DNA from: Gnetum montanum | Lineage: Eukaryota; Streptophyta; Gnetopsida; Gnetales; Gnetaceae | Assembly: GCA_015680685.1 (NCBI GenBank) | Contig: MNCI01021000.1 | Location: forward strand, 248,887-312,886 | DNA length: 64,000 nucleotides | Direction: 5' to 3' | In this document: in pieces, positions 12,701 through 23,369 of the stretch | How the letters are laid out: each line of letters begins with the position of its first letter | Numbering within the stretch: the stretch's first letter is position 1 | Notes under the pieces: generated by a model | Databases searched by the model: none | The model's input: the letters and a program-made list of their open reading frames with translations, nothing else | Told to the model about the DNA's origin: nothing | Program-made: the position numbers and the translations under genes

Positions 12701-13110
12701 TTGCTTAAATGGTCTAATGCTAGAGTCTACTATGATGTTGTGCCAGAAAAAATGTGGGTATAGGCCTAGCATATCTTCATATGACCAAGCGAAGGCTTTA
12801 ACATTATACTATAGGACTTTGGTGATGTCTTGAGCTTGTTGAGGTTCTAGTTAGGAACTTAGTTTAAGAGTTTTCTTCTCATCATTGTGTGTTGTGATAG
12901 GAACCTCAACTAGAGAGCCTTCGGTTTTGTCATCCACCTCTAAGTCAAGTGTTTTGAACAGGTTTTGAAGCCATTTTTGAGGTTTCTTTATCAAGGCTAT
13001 ACAGTCGACAAGACTTTAAGGCTCACGATCTAGGCAATTGAGGTTGATGTATCATTCAACATCATTGTGAGGCCTACTTAGGCTCAAAGGTAAACTGATT
13101 TCCTCCCAAG
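9770..13110 (-). pseudogene. Element B pol remnant: RT, two RNase H domains, integrase
   Basis: This would encode reverse transcription and integration. RT is open at 12398-12772, with FIRVSDY..WMSNIVVVPKKNG, then FMDGFLGYNQTRI. A retroviral-type RNase H follows near 11500-11760 (EASYTKV, LALVF, HYLF). The second, Tat-type RNase H lies at about 11000-11420 (AMHFDGASTTHG, LEFSCTNN). Integrase is open at 10360-10566 (KYFTKWVETIFLRKTTADQV, IVMDNGP) and runs to about 9770 (KKGDLILKVIYKHA). A region before integrase near 10800-10960 reads EWYDDIKFYFMHGEF. Stops and frameshifts are frequent, but the domains are complete in order. Confidence 0.87.
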
Positions 13111-13344
13111 TACTCATACTTTGGTCCTACATGTCAACCATAAGAACATTAAGTGGCACCATGGTAAAAGTAAATAAATAATGCTAAAATGCTGCAAATA
13201 CATGCTAATCTAATGCAAACAAGGTCATCCAAGGGTATAAATAGGGTATTAACAAATAGAAAAGTGTGATGATGGCTAAATAAAGGTCAAACTAAGGTTA
13301 AAAAGGTAATGTATAAGAAATAAGGCTATAAATGGTCAAAAATG

Positions 13345-13470
13345 CCATAAGTTTGCCAATTTTAGGCCTTCACAGTCCATGATGCTAGTCCAGAGTCTTA
13401 GTGGACTATGATGCTAGTTTAAGGCCTTATCAGGTCATGGTCGCATGGTGTCAAATAGTGGTAAGTGAAG
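13345..13470. repeat. 29-bp tandem array, copy 2 (upstream of RT in B)
   Basis: Consecutive units begin GTTTGCCAATTTTAGGCC, GCTAGTCCAGAGTCTTAGTG and GCTAGTTTAAGGCCTTATC. The spacing is about 29-33 bp. They match the arrays near 9551 and 22955. A further single unit lies near 13700. Confidence 0.55.
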
Positions 13471-13799
13471 ATAAAACCCCACTATTTGATACTAATCAAA
13501 GGCTAATGAAAAGGTAAATAAAGCTAGAATAATGAAAATAAGAAAAATATAAGGATGTATAAAGGAAATAAGTAGGTTATCAATGTTGACAATACAACAC
13601 TAGGCCAAAAACATGTCTAAATATCATGTAATAAGGAAAACATCATGTAAAATAGGCTACATATGGTGAAATTTGTCTAATATATGTCAAAAATGCTTAG
13701 GTTTGGCTAGTTTTAGGCCTTATTAGGCCATGGATTAGGGCTACAAGGCTATTAGATAAGTTTGGACATCAATCATGGTTGTTTGGTCACGAAAATTAT

Positions 13800-16700
13800 G
13801 AGTTTTAAAGATTCCACAATGGGCCACCCTTGTTCCCATACTGGCCAACATGGAAGGAGGAACCCTTAACATGGAAAACAAGAAAATTAGGTTTTGGAGC
13901 ATTCAAAGGTCCATAATTGAAATCTCAGGGCCTTCCCAAGGTAGCATAGGACCAGATTTATCAAAATTTGGCACTTTGAATGTCTGTCAAGGCCAAAAAG
14001 CATGTTTTGGAGCATTCCCCTCATATTTCCATGTTGAAAAACATGGAAGAGATGGAGTTCATTATGAATAATCAAATTATTGATCAAAATATGTCAAACT
14101 AATAACTAGAGTCTAGATCTGGAACTTCTACATCCTCTAGCTTTGTTTTAAGATAGTTTAAGTTGGTTTTGGGTGTCAAAACATGTTGAAATGACCTTTT
14201 CCCCTTCTTCCACACTAACCACAACATCCCTAGTGTGGAGAAATGTGAGGATGAATTTTTAGTGATTCATGATGGTTTGAGAGCATATTGACTAGGTTTA
14301 TAGGCTCCCATGGTTGTAGATCATGATTCTGTAAGTTTCTAGCTAGTTTTGGTCATGTTTGGAGGTCATTCAAGTGTACCTAAGGTCTTAACCCCATATT
14401 TTCATGCTAGGGAACTTAATCTAGCATGGAATATTTTGGAGAATGGGTTTTGGAGATCAAAATAAGGTCAAATAAGCAAAATTTCAAGGCCATAAGCTTC
14501 TAGGATTTTCTGGCATAGATCTTCGACTTCTAAGAGTGTCATCTTGCCACAAAAAGTAGAAAGGTAGCCTTCCCTTTCTATTTTCATGCTACCCAACATG
14601 GTGTGGGTCCTCTCTACCATGAATGAAGTAAAAATCCTAGATCTTGGCAAATTCAAGTCATAATCAACTATTCATATCATGGCCTAAATTCACTAGGGTT
14701 AAAAACTAGCATTTTAGGTCAAATGTTGGTAGTTTTAAGTATTCCTAACTGTTTTTTGGACTTCCCCCTCTTTCCACATTAGGGATGGCATGCTTACCAT
14801 GTATGACTAAGGGGAATAGATTCTTGATCATATGGAGTCACTTTTAGAGGGTTTGGAGGATCTAAAAAATGTAAAACTAGTCTTTGGGCTCATGTAAGGC
14901 TATAGGTTCTTTGCTTGAGGCATCTAAAGGCCATTTTGAAGTTTTCCAAAAGTTTTCTCCTTTCTTCCATGTTGGCCAACATGGAAGAGGAAGATCTCAA
15001 TGTGGATGAACTAGGAGACCCTACCTTTTGCCAATTTTTATCAATTCATGTTGTGCATTAGGGTCACTAAGGTTGCTACCATCAATTATTAATGCTTGGT
15101 GTCAAAATCTGGTCATTTCAATGGCTATTAGGTGGTTTCTAGTGTTTTTCCCATTTTTTTCACATTGGGGTTTCCATACTCAACATGGAAAATTAGGGGG
15201 AAAAGGTTTTTAGCTATTCATAGTAAACTTTGATGGGTCTAAAGGTCTTAGGATGTGCAGATAGGGTTTCGGGACACACACAAGGATTTTTGGCTACTGT
15301 TTAGTGTATCTAAATGCTATTTTAGAGTTTTCCCAAAGCTCCCTCATTTCTTCCATGCTAGTCAATGTGGAATAGGTATATCCTACCATGGAGGAACTAG
15401 GGGGACCTACTTTATATTAATTTGTACTAGTTTTATCCATGAATGTATATCCACAAGGTTGCCGGTGTTGACTATTGATTCCTATGGTTGAAATCTAGTC
15501 ACTTTGAAGGCTGTGAGAGGGTTTTATGGCTTCCCCCACTTTCTCCACGCTAGGGCTAGGATGCTGGGCATAGATGGGATCATCCTTAGTATGGATAATC
15601 CAAAGGGGGAAAGTTTTGGTCATTTTAGGTGACTTCCAAAAGTCTAATGGCTTCTGAAAGGTTTGGGTTGTTTCCAAGAGTCAAGCTATATAAAAAATTT
15701 AATAGTTTTAGCTTCCCCCTTTCATCCATGATGATATTGGTATGCTCAGCATCATTGAGGTTCTCCTCATCATGGAAGAACCTTAGTGGTTGATGTATGT
15801 TGATTGTTGACATTTTAATGGCTTCTAGAAAGGTTTTAAAGCTTCTAGTATTAGTCCAAGATAATCTAATGTTGTTTTCTTACATCTAGGATTCCACACT
15901 AACCTTTTTAGCTCCATCCTCCTAGTTTCCACATTGGAAAGCATGGAAGAGGTCTCCTCCATCTTAGAAGAACCAAAAATGTTAGATCTAGACCAATTCA
16001 AGACCCAATTATCCATGCATGTTAGCCTCTAAGGTTGCTAGTGTTGACAATAAATGCTTGGTGCCAAGATTTGTCAATTTGGAGGCTCCTAAGTGCCTCA
16101 CGCAATCTCCCCCTCCCCCTTCTTCCATGATAGGCATGATAGCCCTAGTGTTGATGAAAGGGGGATTGTAGTTTTGTGACATTTTAATTATTCTTAAAGA
16201 TCTTTTGAAACCCCAGATGGTTCCAGTAGGGTCTAGGGGTCACCAGAGTAGGTTATTTTTTTTATTTTAGGTCATAATTTGGGATTTCTTACATACCAAT
16301 TGGATTTCCAAATTTTCTCCATTCTAAGTAGCATAGAGGGAGGATTTCCGATGTGGAACAAGCTATGAGATAAGAATCAACTTGTTACAAGGTTAATCTA
16401 GGCTATTAGAGGCTGTGAGGGTGTATTGAGCTTTGAGAAATAGCTATCAGGTGTTCAATTTGAGTAATTTTAATCTTTCCCCATCCATCGACACTAGGGC
16501 TAGGATGGACGACATCGATGAAGCCTCCTCTAGTGTGGAGACACCAAATCCCAAGCTTTCAAGCACTTTCAACTAGGTTTGGTGAGCTTCTAGGGTTACT
16601 AGGGATGCTTGGAGGGGTTCTAGGCCATGTGGGGCCTACTTTGGGATCAAACATGGGTTGGGTGTTGGGGGGTAAGAATGGATGTTAACCCCTCTTGTTC

Positions 16701-17000
16701 AATGCTAGGTAGTGTTGCTCTAACATGGAAACCCAAGTTGTCTAGTTTCTTCATGTCTAACCTCCTTTTGGAAGCTCAAAGTTGGAAAAGGTAGGTTTTA
16801 GTTGGTAAAAATGGGTACAAGGTTATGTTTTAGTCATTTTGGATAGTGAGAGGCATGTCTCCACACTGGGCATGGAATCCCTAGCATGGATGCATGGGAG
16901 TTAAGGTTGAAATATTATTCTAAGTATCAAAAATGGCTAAAAATCAACATTGATGTAGTTTTTAGGCCAAGAGTGAGTATGTATAGTGGGGTCCACTTTC
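13800..17000. repeat. Satellite-like array, 190-bp spacing, with an inverted-repeat core
   Basis: A core of the type CTTCTTCCACACTAGGG..CCCTAGTGTGGAAGAAG recurs near 13830, 14205, 14395, 14575, 14768, 14955, 15150, 15345, 15535, 15718, 15915, 16110, 16300, 16480, 16682 and 16855. Most spacings are 175-200 bp. Each core is a diverged inverted repeat: the best is a perfect 26-bp palindrome at 14963-14988, and another has 9-bp arms at 14209-14217 and 14231-14239. Flanks alternate between two types (GAGTTTTCCCAAAG near 14935 and 15325; CTTGGTGTCAAAATC near 15090 and its relative near 15485), suggesting a 385-bp higher-order unit. No protein is encoded. Confidence 0.68.
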
Positions 17001-17350
17001 CAAGATTTTTAAAATTTGAAATGTAAAGATATTTTCTATCAATATCATTGTGGAATAGACTTTACCCCATTTTCACGTCAATACATTTGGAGTTATGGTG
17101 CACTAAATGGGCAACTGGACTTTGGATGGAAGCATTTCGGTTTTTTTTTTTTGAGTTTTTAATGCCAAATTTCATAAGTTTCAATGAAAATTACCATTCT
17201 ACACAAATATTGCATTGGTGGAGAGCTCAAGTAGAGATATTTGTAGTATATTCAACTCATCCTTATCATGGAGGTATTAGATCATCCCTATAGCCAATGT
17301 TGGACACTCAATCTTTCTAGGTTTTAATGATACCCAACGTTGATGTAGCT

Positions 17351-20300
17351 ATGGCACCCAAGTAGTATGGAGGAAAGAGCAGAAATCCTAGGATTCAAAA
17401 CTTAGATGAAGATGCAAAGAACTTGGCAAGGCTTCCAAGAACCATCTTCATTTAGGCTTCCTTTGTTGCTACTCCAAGATAGGTAATTCTACCCATTTTT
17501 ACTTTTGTTTCTACCCATTTTTCTTGTTTTTCTTGCCATGTGTGGGGCCATTTTCTTTAGATCTACAGTAGTAGAGGGGGTAGAATGAAATTTTGATGAA
17601 ATAACCCTTCTTATTTTGAAAATTTCTATGTAGATATATGTTCTTTTTGTTGTTTTGGCTTTGGTAGATTTGATTTTTAAAATTAGGCTTGCTTTTCCTT
17701 CTTTTTTCCAAAATTTAGGTATAGGGCCATTTTTCTTAGATCTAGGCCAAATGATTCATCAAAATTAAATTTTTAAAAAATCCTACCCCATTATTTTGAT
17801 GTGTTTTAAAATAGGTATCAATTTTTTTTGCTATTCTAGCTATTTTTCATGGCTATGTTAAGTTGGGTTTTAACTTTTTGGTGATTTTTGCATGAAAAAC
17901 AGAAAGCAATGTTGTCTACTTTTTATTATGAAAATAGCTATATTTTTTTTCAGATTTGATGTTATCGATTTATATCCATATGTTTAATATTTTTTATGGA
18001 CTTTTTTTTTCATTCAATTCAGATTAATAATGATGAAGTTATAGTTGTTTTCCTAAGGTCATGTAGTTACATTTTTTATGCTATTTTTTAGAATTTCATG
18101 TAGATTCAAAAAATTTTCCTAAGCAGTAGGCAAGGGTTTTGGCTATTTTTTGGTTATAGAGAAGTGGGTTTTGGCTTAAAATTTCCAAAGGAGGTGGAAT
18201 CACTCTTTTTGGATTAGAAATAAATTTTTAATGAATTTTTCATTAAACTTATGTCCAAAAGGGGTTTGTGCCATATTTAGATTTTTATCCAAAAATGATG
18301 ATTTTTTTTTAATAAATGGCAAGAGTTTAAAATTTGTTTTTAAGTGTGGATGCATAGTTCTATATTCAATCCTTCAAGTAGTAGTGGAATCACTCTGTTT
18401 AGATCTCAAACAAATTTTTGGTGAATTTTCTCCTGACCTTGTGCGAAAAAGGCTTAATGATGACAGCTACAATTTTTGCTAATTTTGGTTATGTTTTATG
18501 TAAATATGGACATGTGTATTTTGGTTGTAATGGTCATGGATAGAAAGATTCTAATTTCAAGATTCCTTTAATGGTGGAATCATTGAAATCAGAGCTTGGA
18601 TGAATTTTTCATAAATTTTTGGTTATGGTTGTATCATGATTTAGCACTTGATCCCTTTGGGGATGGATGTAGTTGACATGCTTAGAGATTACTCTTGTCA
18701 ACTTCCATGCCCTTGGGGATTGCTAAATATGTAAAATTTTTATATTTTAAATTTAGTTTAAAGAAAAGTAAAGGCTTTTACTATATTTAGTAGGCTCTTT
18801 ACTATGGCCATATTTTTATCTAAGTCTCACTGCTTTTTTCTATGTTTATGCATGGTTTAGACTAATGCTTAATTTTTGTTATGAAGTATTAGTTGTAATA
18901 TTTTGGTTATGAATTAAAAGGCTATGGAAGGTTGTAATAATGCTTTTTTGTGGAATTTCTTAAGCACATTTGATCAATCATGTTAGAGCCTTTTATAGAA
19001 GCTAATGTCACCCCTGACTATGATGTTTTTCCAAAGTTGTTAAGAAATTCTAATTAATCATAATGTTTTTGCTTTGCTATGTAGGGTCTTCCTGAAGCCC
19101 ATACTCATCATTGTGGAGTTAGTGGGCATCTTATGCTACATTGGCCACCCCAAGGCTAACATCCCACTTTCTAAAATGCCCTTGGTAAAGCTAATGTTGT
19201 GGTTTTAGCATGGAGCAAGGAAATTCCTTGCCTACATCTTGTAGAATTTTCATGTGATGTTGTGGTCACACTTATCTACAAATGTGGCTAGGACCACAAT
19301 GAAGTCAAATTTTCCTATATCATCCAGGCTGATTGCTAGGTTCATTACTGACAATCCACCTCCTAAGATAGTAGGGGGAATTGCAGAGATGATTAGCCCA
19401 TACTACCTTACAGAGATTTAGATGATGCCAGAGTATAGCTAGTTTAATGCTAACAATACTCTAATGGTAGTATATAGAGCCAACACATTATTATAGAACT
19501 TGCTTAGCACTATGTACTATCTATAGGGGTAAGCATGGTTATTTTAGTGTTTCCTGGCTTTTTTGGCTAAACTATCTTTCCTAACTTTATTGGTTTTATG
19601 AACTTCTTCTACATACCATGTTAATGATCAAGGCTTGATCATTATTAATCAAACCTTGGCAGTGGCTAAAATTGCCCTTGATGAAATCACCAAGGACCCT
19701 CATATTAGAACTATTGTATATCAATAGTTAAGAAGGGACTTTGATGCATACACCAGTAGATTTAACCTTTTCTACAAGAAGTGTGTGGATGAGAAAATGA
19801 TACATAAGTGGTGGGTGGGGTCCAAGAGCTCCTTTGATCAAACCTTGACAACTAGTACCTCTACTCAAATCACACTAAGGAAGAAGAAGAAAGGTAAATA
19901 TAAAGGCTATAGCTTCTAATTTTTTATGTTTATTAAAACTCTAAGTGTCATATTACTTTAATATGCTTATCTTGATGGTAAATGTTGGTTGTTACCTTGT
20001 AGGAACTTTCAACTCCACTAATGTCACCTTACAACTTGTAGAACATCATTAGGATACCCTCATCCTAAAGTTTGGTGAGGTGATACTAGCACAAGAGTGG
20101 TTGAGGGGATAGGCACCTAGGTATATTTAAGCAAAGATTCAGCATGCAGGTTTGCTTAATTTCTTTATGGCACCTATCCCTTTCATTCTTGATGTGGATA
20201 TGCTCAACATCATTAACCTCTTCAACAAGGAGGGTGATCATTTTAACACCATCATTCAAGGCATGAAGATTAACATGGATATTGATAAGGGTCTCTTTTG

Positions 20301-22689
20301 CAACTTGTTTGGTGTTTCCACTAATGGGGCAAAGGTTTCCACCAAAATATTGAAGGAATTAGGCTGTTGTAAGAAACTTTTGAATGACTTGGTACTAGCA
20401 TGGGCCATTTTAGAATTTCCATGGACATCTTCATGAACCCTGATGTAAAGAAATCATATCCTTTGTTTAGATCTCATTCATTTCCCAAAATATTTTCATA
20501 AAAGAATATGATTGACATTGTGTAGGGGTAGACCTTTAAGAAGGTCCTGATGGATGGTACTAGGTTCAATTGGGCAATTGCTCTGGCTATTATGCTTCAA
20601 GATGAGATCCTTAGACTTCATTAGGAAGCCTCTACAATAATCCACATGCATTTTGCATTTTTGGTAGGTTACTTGAAGAGGTTTGTGGAGTTTCTTGTGT
20701 TGTGGAGGCATGTGCAATGGCTTGCCCAAGACCCAAGCCAACATTTAAGCCTTGGATAAAGTACATTTATCCAATGGTGTTGGCCCAAAACCTACTAGAG
20801 GGAATGGATGATACATTATCCATTACTATCAAGAATCTTGATGGTAGGCGGTGTGAGTTCCTTGACTACATAGATGATGAGGAGCCTCTCACATTTCTAG
20901 CAAGCATCCTAGAGGCTAAACGAGTATGTAGGGAGGCCAAAGGGACATCCAGGGAGAAACTCAAGAGGCCTATAAAGGAAGCACCACCAACATCAGACCA
21001 ACCCACCCTAAAGAGGCTTAAGTTTAAGCCTAAGTCATTGTAGCAAGTAGTCATAGGTATGCTTCATTTAAGTTTTGGCTTTCTAATTTTATTTTTAGAG
21101 TTATGGTTATATTATGGTTTTATATGCTAATCAATTTTCTATGTGTTATGGTTGCAGACAAGTGTTAGGTCCTGGTAGCCCAAGTTGTTACATAGGAAGA
21201 ACCAAGGTTTGTAGAAGAGGTAGTCCTACAGTAAGCTGAGGTAGACATAAATGATCTGGATGCTTTGTTTGGTAAGGAAATACAAGGAACATCCTCCATC
21301 ATCATCCCAAAGGAAGAGGAGGAGGAGCTAGGTATGCATGTGTCTTTAAACTTCTTGTTATATCTTATTACTTTAAGTTTGGTTTTTCGTCCTACCCATT
21401 TGATGATTGTTATGCTGTAGTAGTTCCTGAGCTACTAATTCAAACCCCTATCCATAACTTTCATGCAAAACCATGGGTAGAGGTCCTGTAGAAGGTGGAA
21501 TTCATGCATGGGATGGCTAAGGACATCATCAACTAGTTTCACCCGAGATAGGTAAGGAGTTTATTTTATATGCCTTAGTTGTTTGGCTATTTCATAGGCT
21601 ACATTTATGTCATGGTTACACCGATTTATGGTTATATTTTTGGTTATGTAGTACCTTATGTGAAGTGGGACTCCACTAAATACATGGAGATTGACTCCTT
21701 GCCAAATATTTCTTTTGATTTCTTTAGTAAACCCTTGAAGTTATATGAGACTACTACTGACTAGCAATGTCGTGTGCTAAAAATTCATGGGAGCCAAAGA
21801 GGTCCAACAAATCCTTATGGAAATAGGTTGTAGCCTTAAGGGAGAAGACTCAATAGTAGGAGGAGGTGATTAGAGATCTCCAAGACTACAAGGCCTTTGT
21901 GAAAGCCCAAGTGGCTAGCTTATGGAAATTATGAACCAAGGAGATCACGTGGGCCTGCTACTGACATATTATTTAGGAAAAAGTACTACTCTTATGGGAG
22001 ATGGTAGAATAGTAGATGTAGATGGACTTCATCTCTCAAAATATTAAGGATTGGAAATATCACTATGCTTGGGTCCTAGAGTGTGGTAAGAAACAAAAGG
22101 CCTAGGAGCAATAGTATAAGGTAGATCATGGGTCCTACCTCAAGTCGTTCACAGAGGAGTTAGTTGAATGGTGCAAGAGAGAGTTGTTCATGTAAGGGAT
22201 CTAGGTGGAGAGTGCTTATTAGCTTTTTGAGAGTACTCTCATGGTGGATCAATCCCCTACTTCCTAGATTACCATGACTATGAGTGAGACCTCTATAGCT
22301 ACTATTATCCAAGAGTCTCCTAATTGGACTACAATAGATAGGACTGGCATTCTTTCTAGCATCGATTTTGGGGATGTTAACTGGGTCAACATGAAGGAAT
22401 TTATCCTCCATCATTTGAAGGAAGGCCTTCCACATCTACCCCTAGAATTTATGGAGCTAAAATCTCTATAGGTTTGATATATTTTATGTTTTATATTTCT
22501 AGTTTTTGTTTATGGCTTTCGCTATTGGTTACTAACTAGCTATGTATTTTTGTATTTTAGGCTTTAGAAGAAATTGGTGGCCCTAGTAGTGTAGGTGGTA
22601 ATGACCCACGACATCCTCCTCTAGATGCTCCTTAGCATCCTCCATCAGTCTAGTCTAGCATGTTGGCTATATTTTGGCATTATTGTTGA
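17351..22689 (+). pseudogene. Multi-exon gene antisense to element B (decayed; Transposase_32-like at best)
   Basis: A coherent frame can be followed through about nine exons: 17351-17478, 19085-19528, 19616-19893, 20003-20444, 20526-21056, 21158-21331, 21424-21551, 21652-22471 and 22561-22689. Donors include GTAAGC (19529), GTAAAT (19894), GTATGC (21057, 21332) and GTAAGG (21552). Acceptors end in AG at 19084, 20002, 20525, 21157, 21423, 21651 and 22560. The start ATGGCACCCAAG leads into NLDEDAKNLARLPR. The middle (20152-20436, 20702-21043) is open, followed by a KR-rich linker and an EEVIRDLQDYKAF-like helical tail. Nearly all breaks are TAG. I know no clear relative; plant Transposase_32-type accessory proteins are a weak guess. 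Exon 3-5 borders and a shift near 20690 are uncertain. Confidence 0.62.
17500..18670. repeat. 190-bp tandem repeat inside intron 1 of the antisense gene
   Basis: Three units start GGTGGAATCACTC (18193), AGTGGAATCACTC (18383) and GGTGGAATCATTG (18573), exactly 190 bp apart; each is followed by a loose AAATTTTT.TGAATTTT. Two earlier related units are near 17548 and 17725 (GGGCCATTTT.CTTAGATCTA). The period equals the core spacing of the neighbouring array, but the sequences are not obviously the same. Confidence 0.5.
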
Positions 22690-22954
22690 TGGCTATTGTT
22701 AGCCAAGACTATGTTATAGATGGTTGTTATTATTTTTTGGACATTTTCCCCCAAAGTGTGGCTAGGACTATGTATGTTATGGATGTTTCAAATTTAAAAT
22801 TTTGGTTTTGTATTTTGCTATATATATATATATTGTTCTAGTATTGTAAACATTGTAAATGGCTATGTTGATGACTTTGGCTATAAATTTAAATGGCTAA
22901 GTGATGCTTGTAAAGGCTAAATGTAAATAAATAAAATAAAATAAATGTTTGCTA

Positions 22955-23115
22955 GTTTTAGGCCATGGTAGGCATAGGTTGTGTTGTTTTTCAAGGCCAT
23001 GAATGACCATGTTGTGTGATTTTTTTTGTTAGTTTAAGGAAATGACAAGTTGTATTGCTAGTTTATAGTCTTAGTGGACTATAATGCCAATTTAAAGTCT
23101 TATTAGACTAAGGTT
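22955..23115. repeat. 29-bp tandem array, copy 3 (downstream of protease in B)
   Basis: Units start near 23027 (GTTAGTTTAAGGAAATG), 23056 (GCTAGTTTATAGTCTTAG) and 23085 (GCCAATTTAAAGTCTTATT), spaced 29 bp. A looser unit lies near 22951. The array is in direct orientation with copies 1 and 2, and together copies 2 and 3 bracket the antisense-gene region. Confidence 0.58.
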
Positions 23116-23369
23116 GAAAAGAAACCTATAATTTTTTGATGATTTTATCTTTTAAAGTTTCTAAGGATTTTTTGATGTTTATAACATGAGTAAAAGTAAA
23201 TAAGTAAAAATTCAAATGAAAGTACAAAGTTAGGATACATGCATAAGGAGTAAAACTAAGTACATAAAAAGGTATAACAAATTAAGAAAAAAAGATTATG
23301 ATACATGGCCATAGGTGCATCTAGTTACATGGGCATACAAAGGTTAATGTGCACTTCACTTGTGTAGAT

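Noticed and set aside
13345-23115. Treating 13.3-23.1 kb as a separate nested LTR element bounded by the 29-bp arrays
   Set aside because: The arrays lack TG..CA ends, and no PBS, PPT or TSD was found, so a separate element is not demonstrated; kept only as an alternative.
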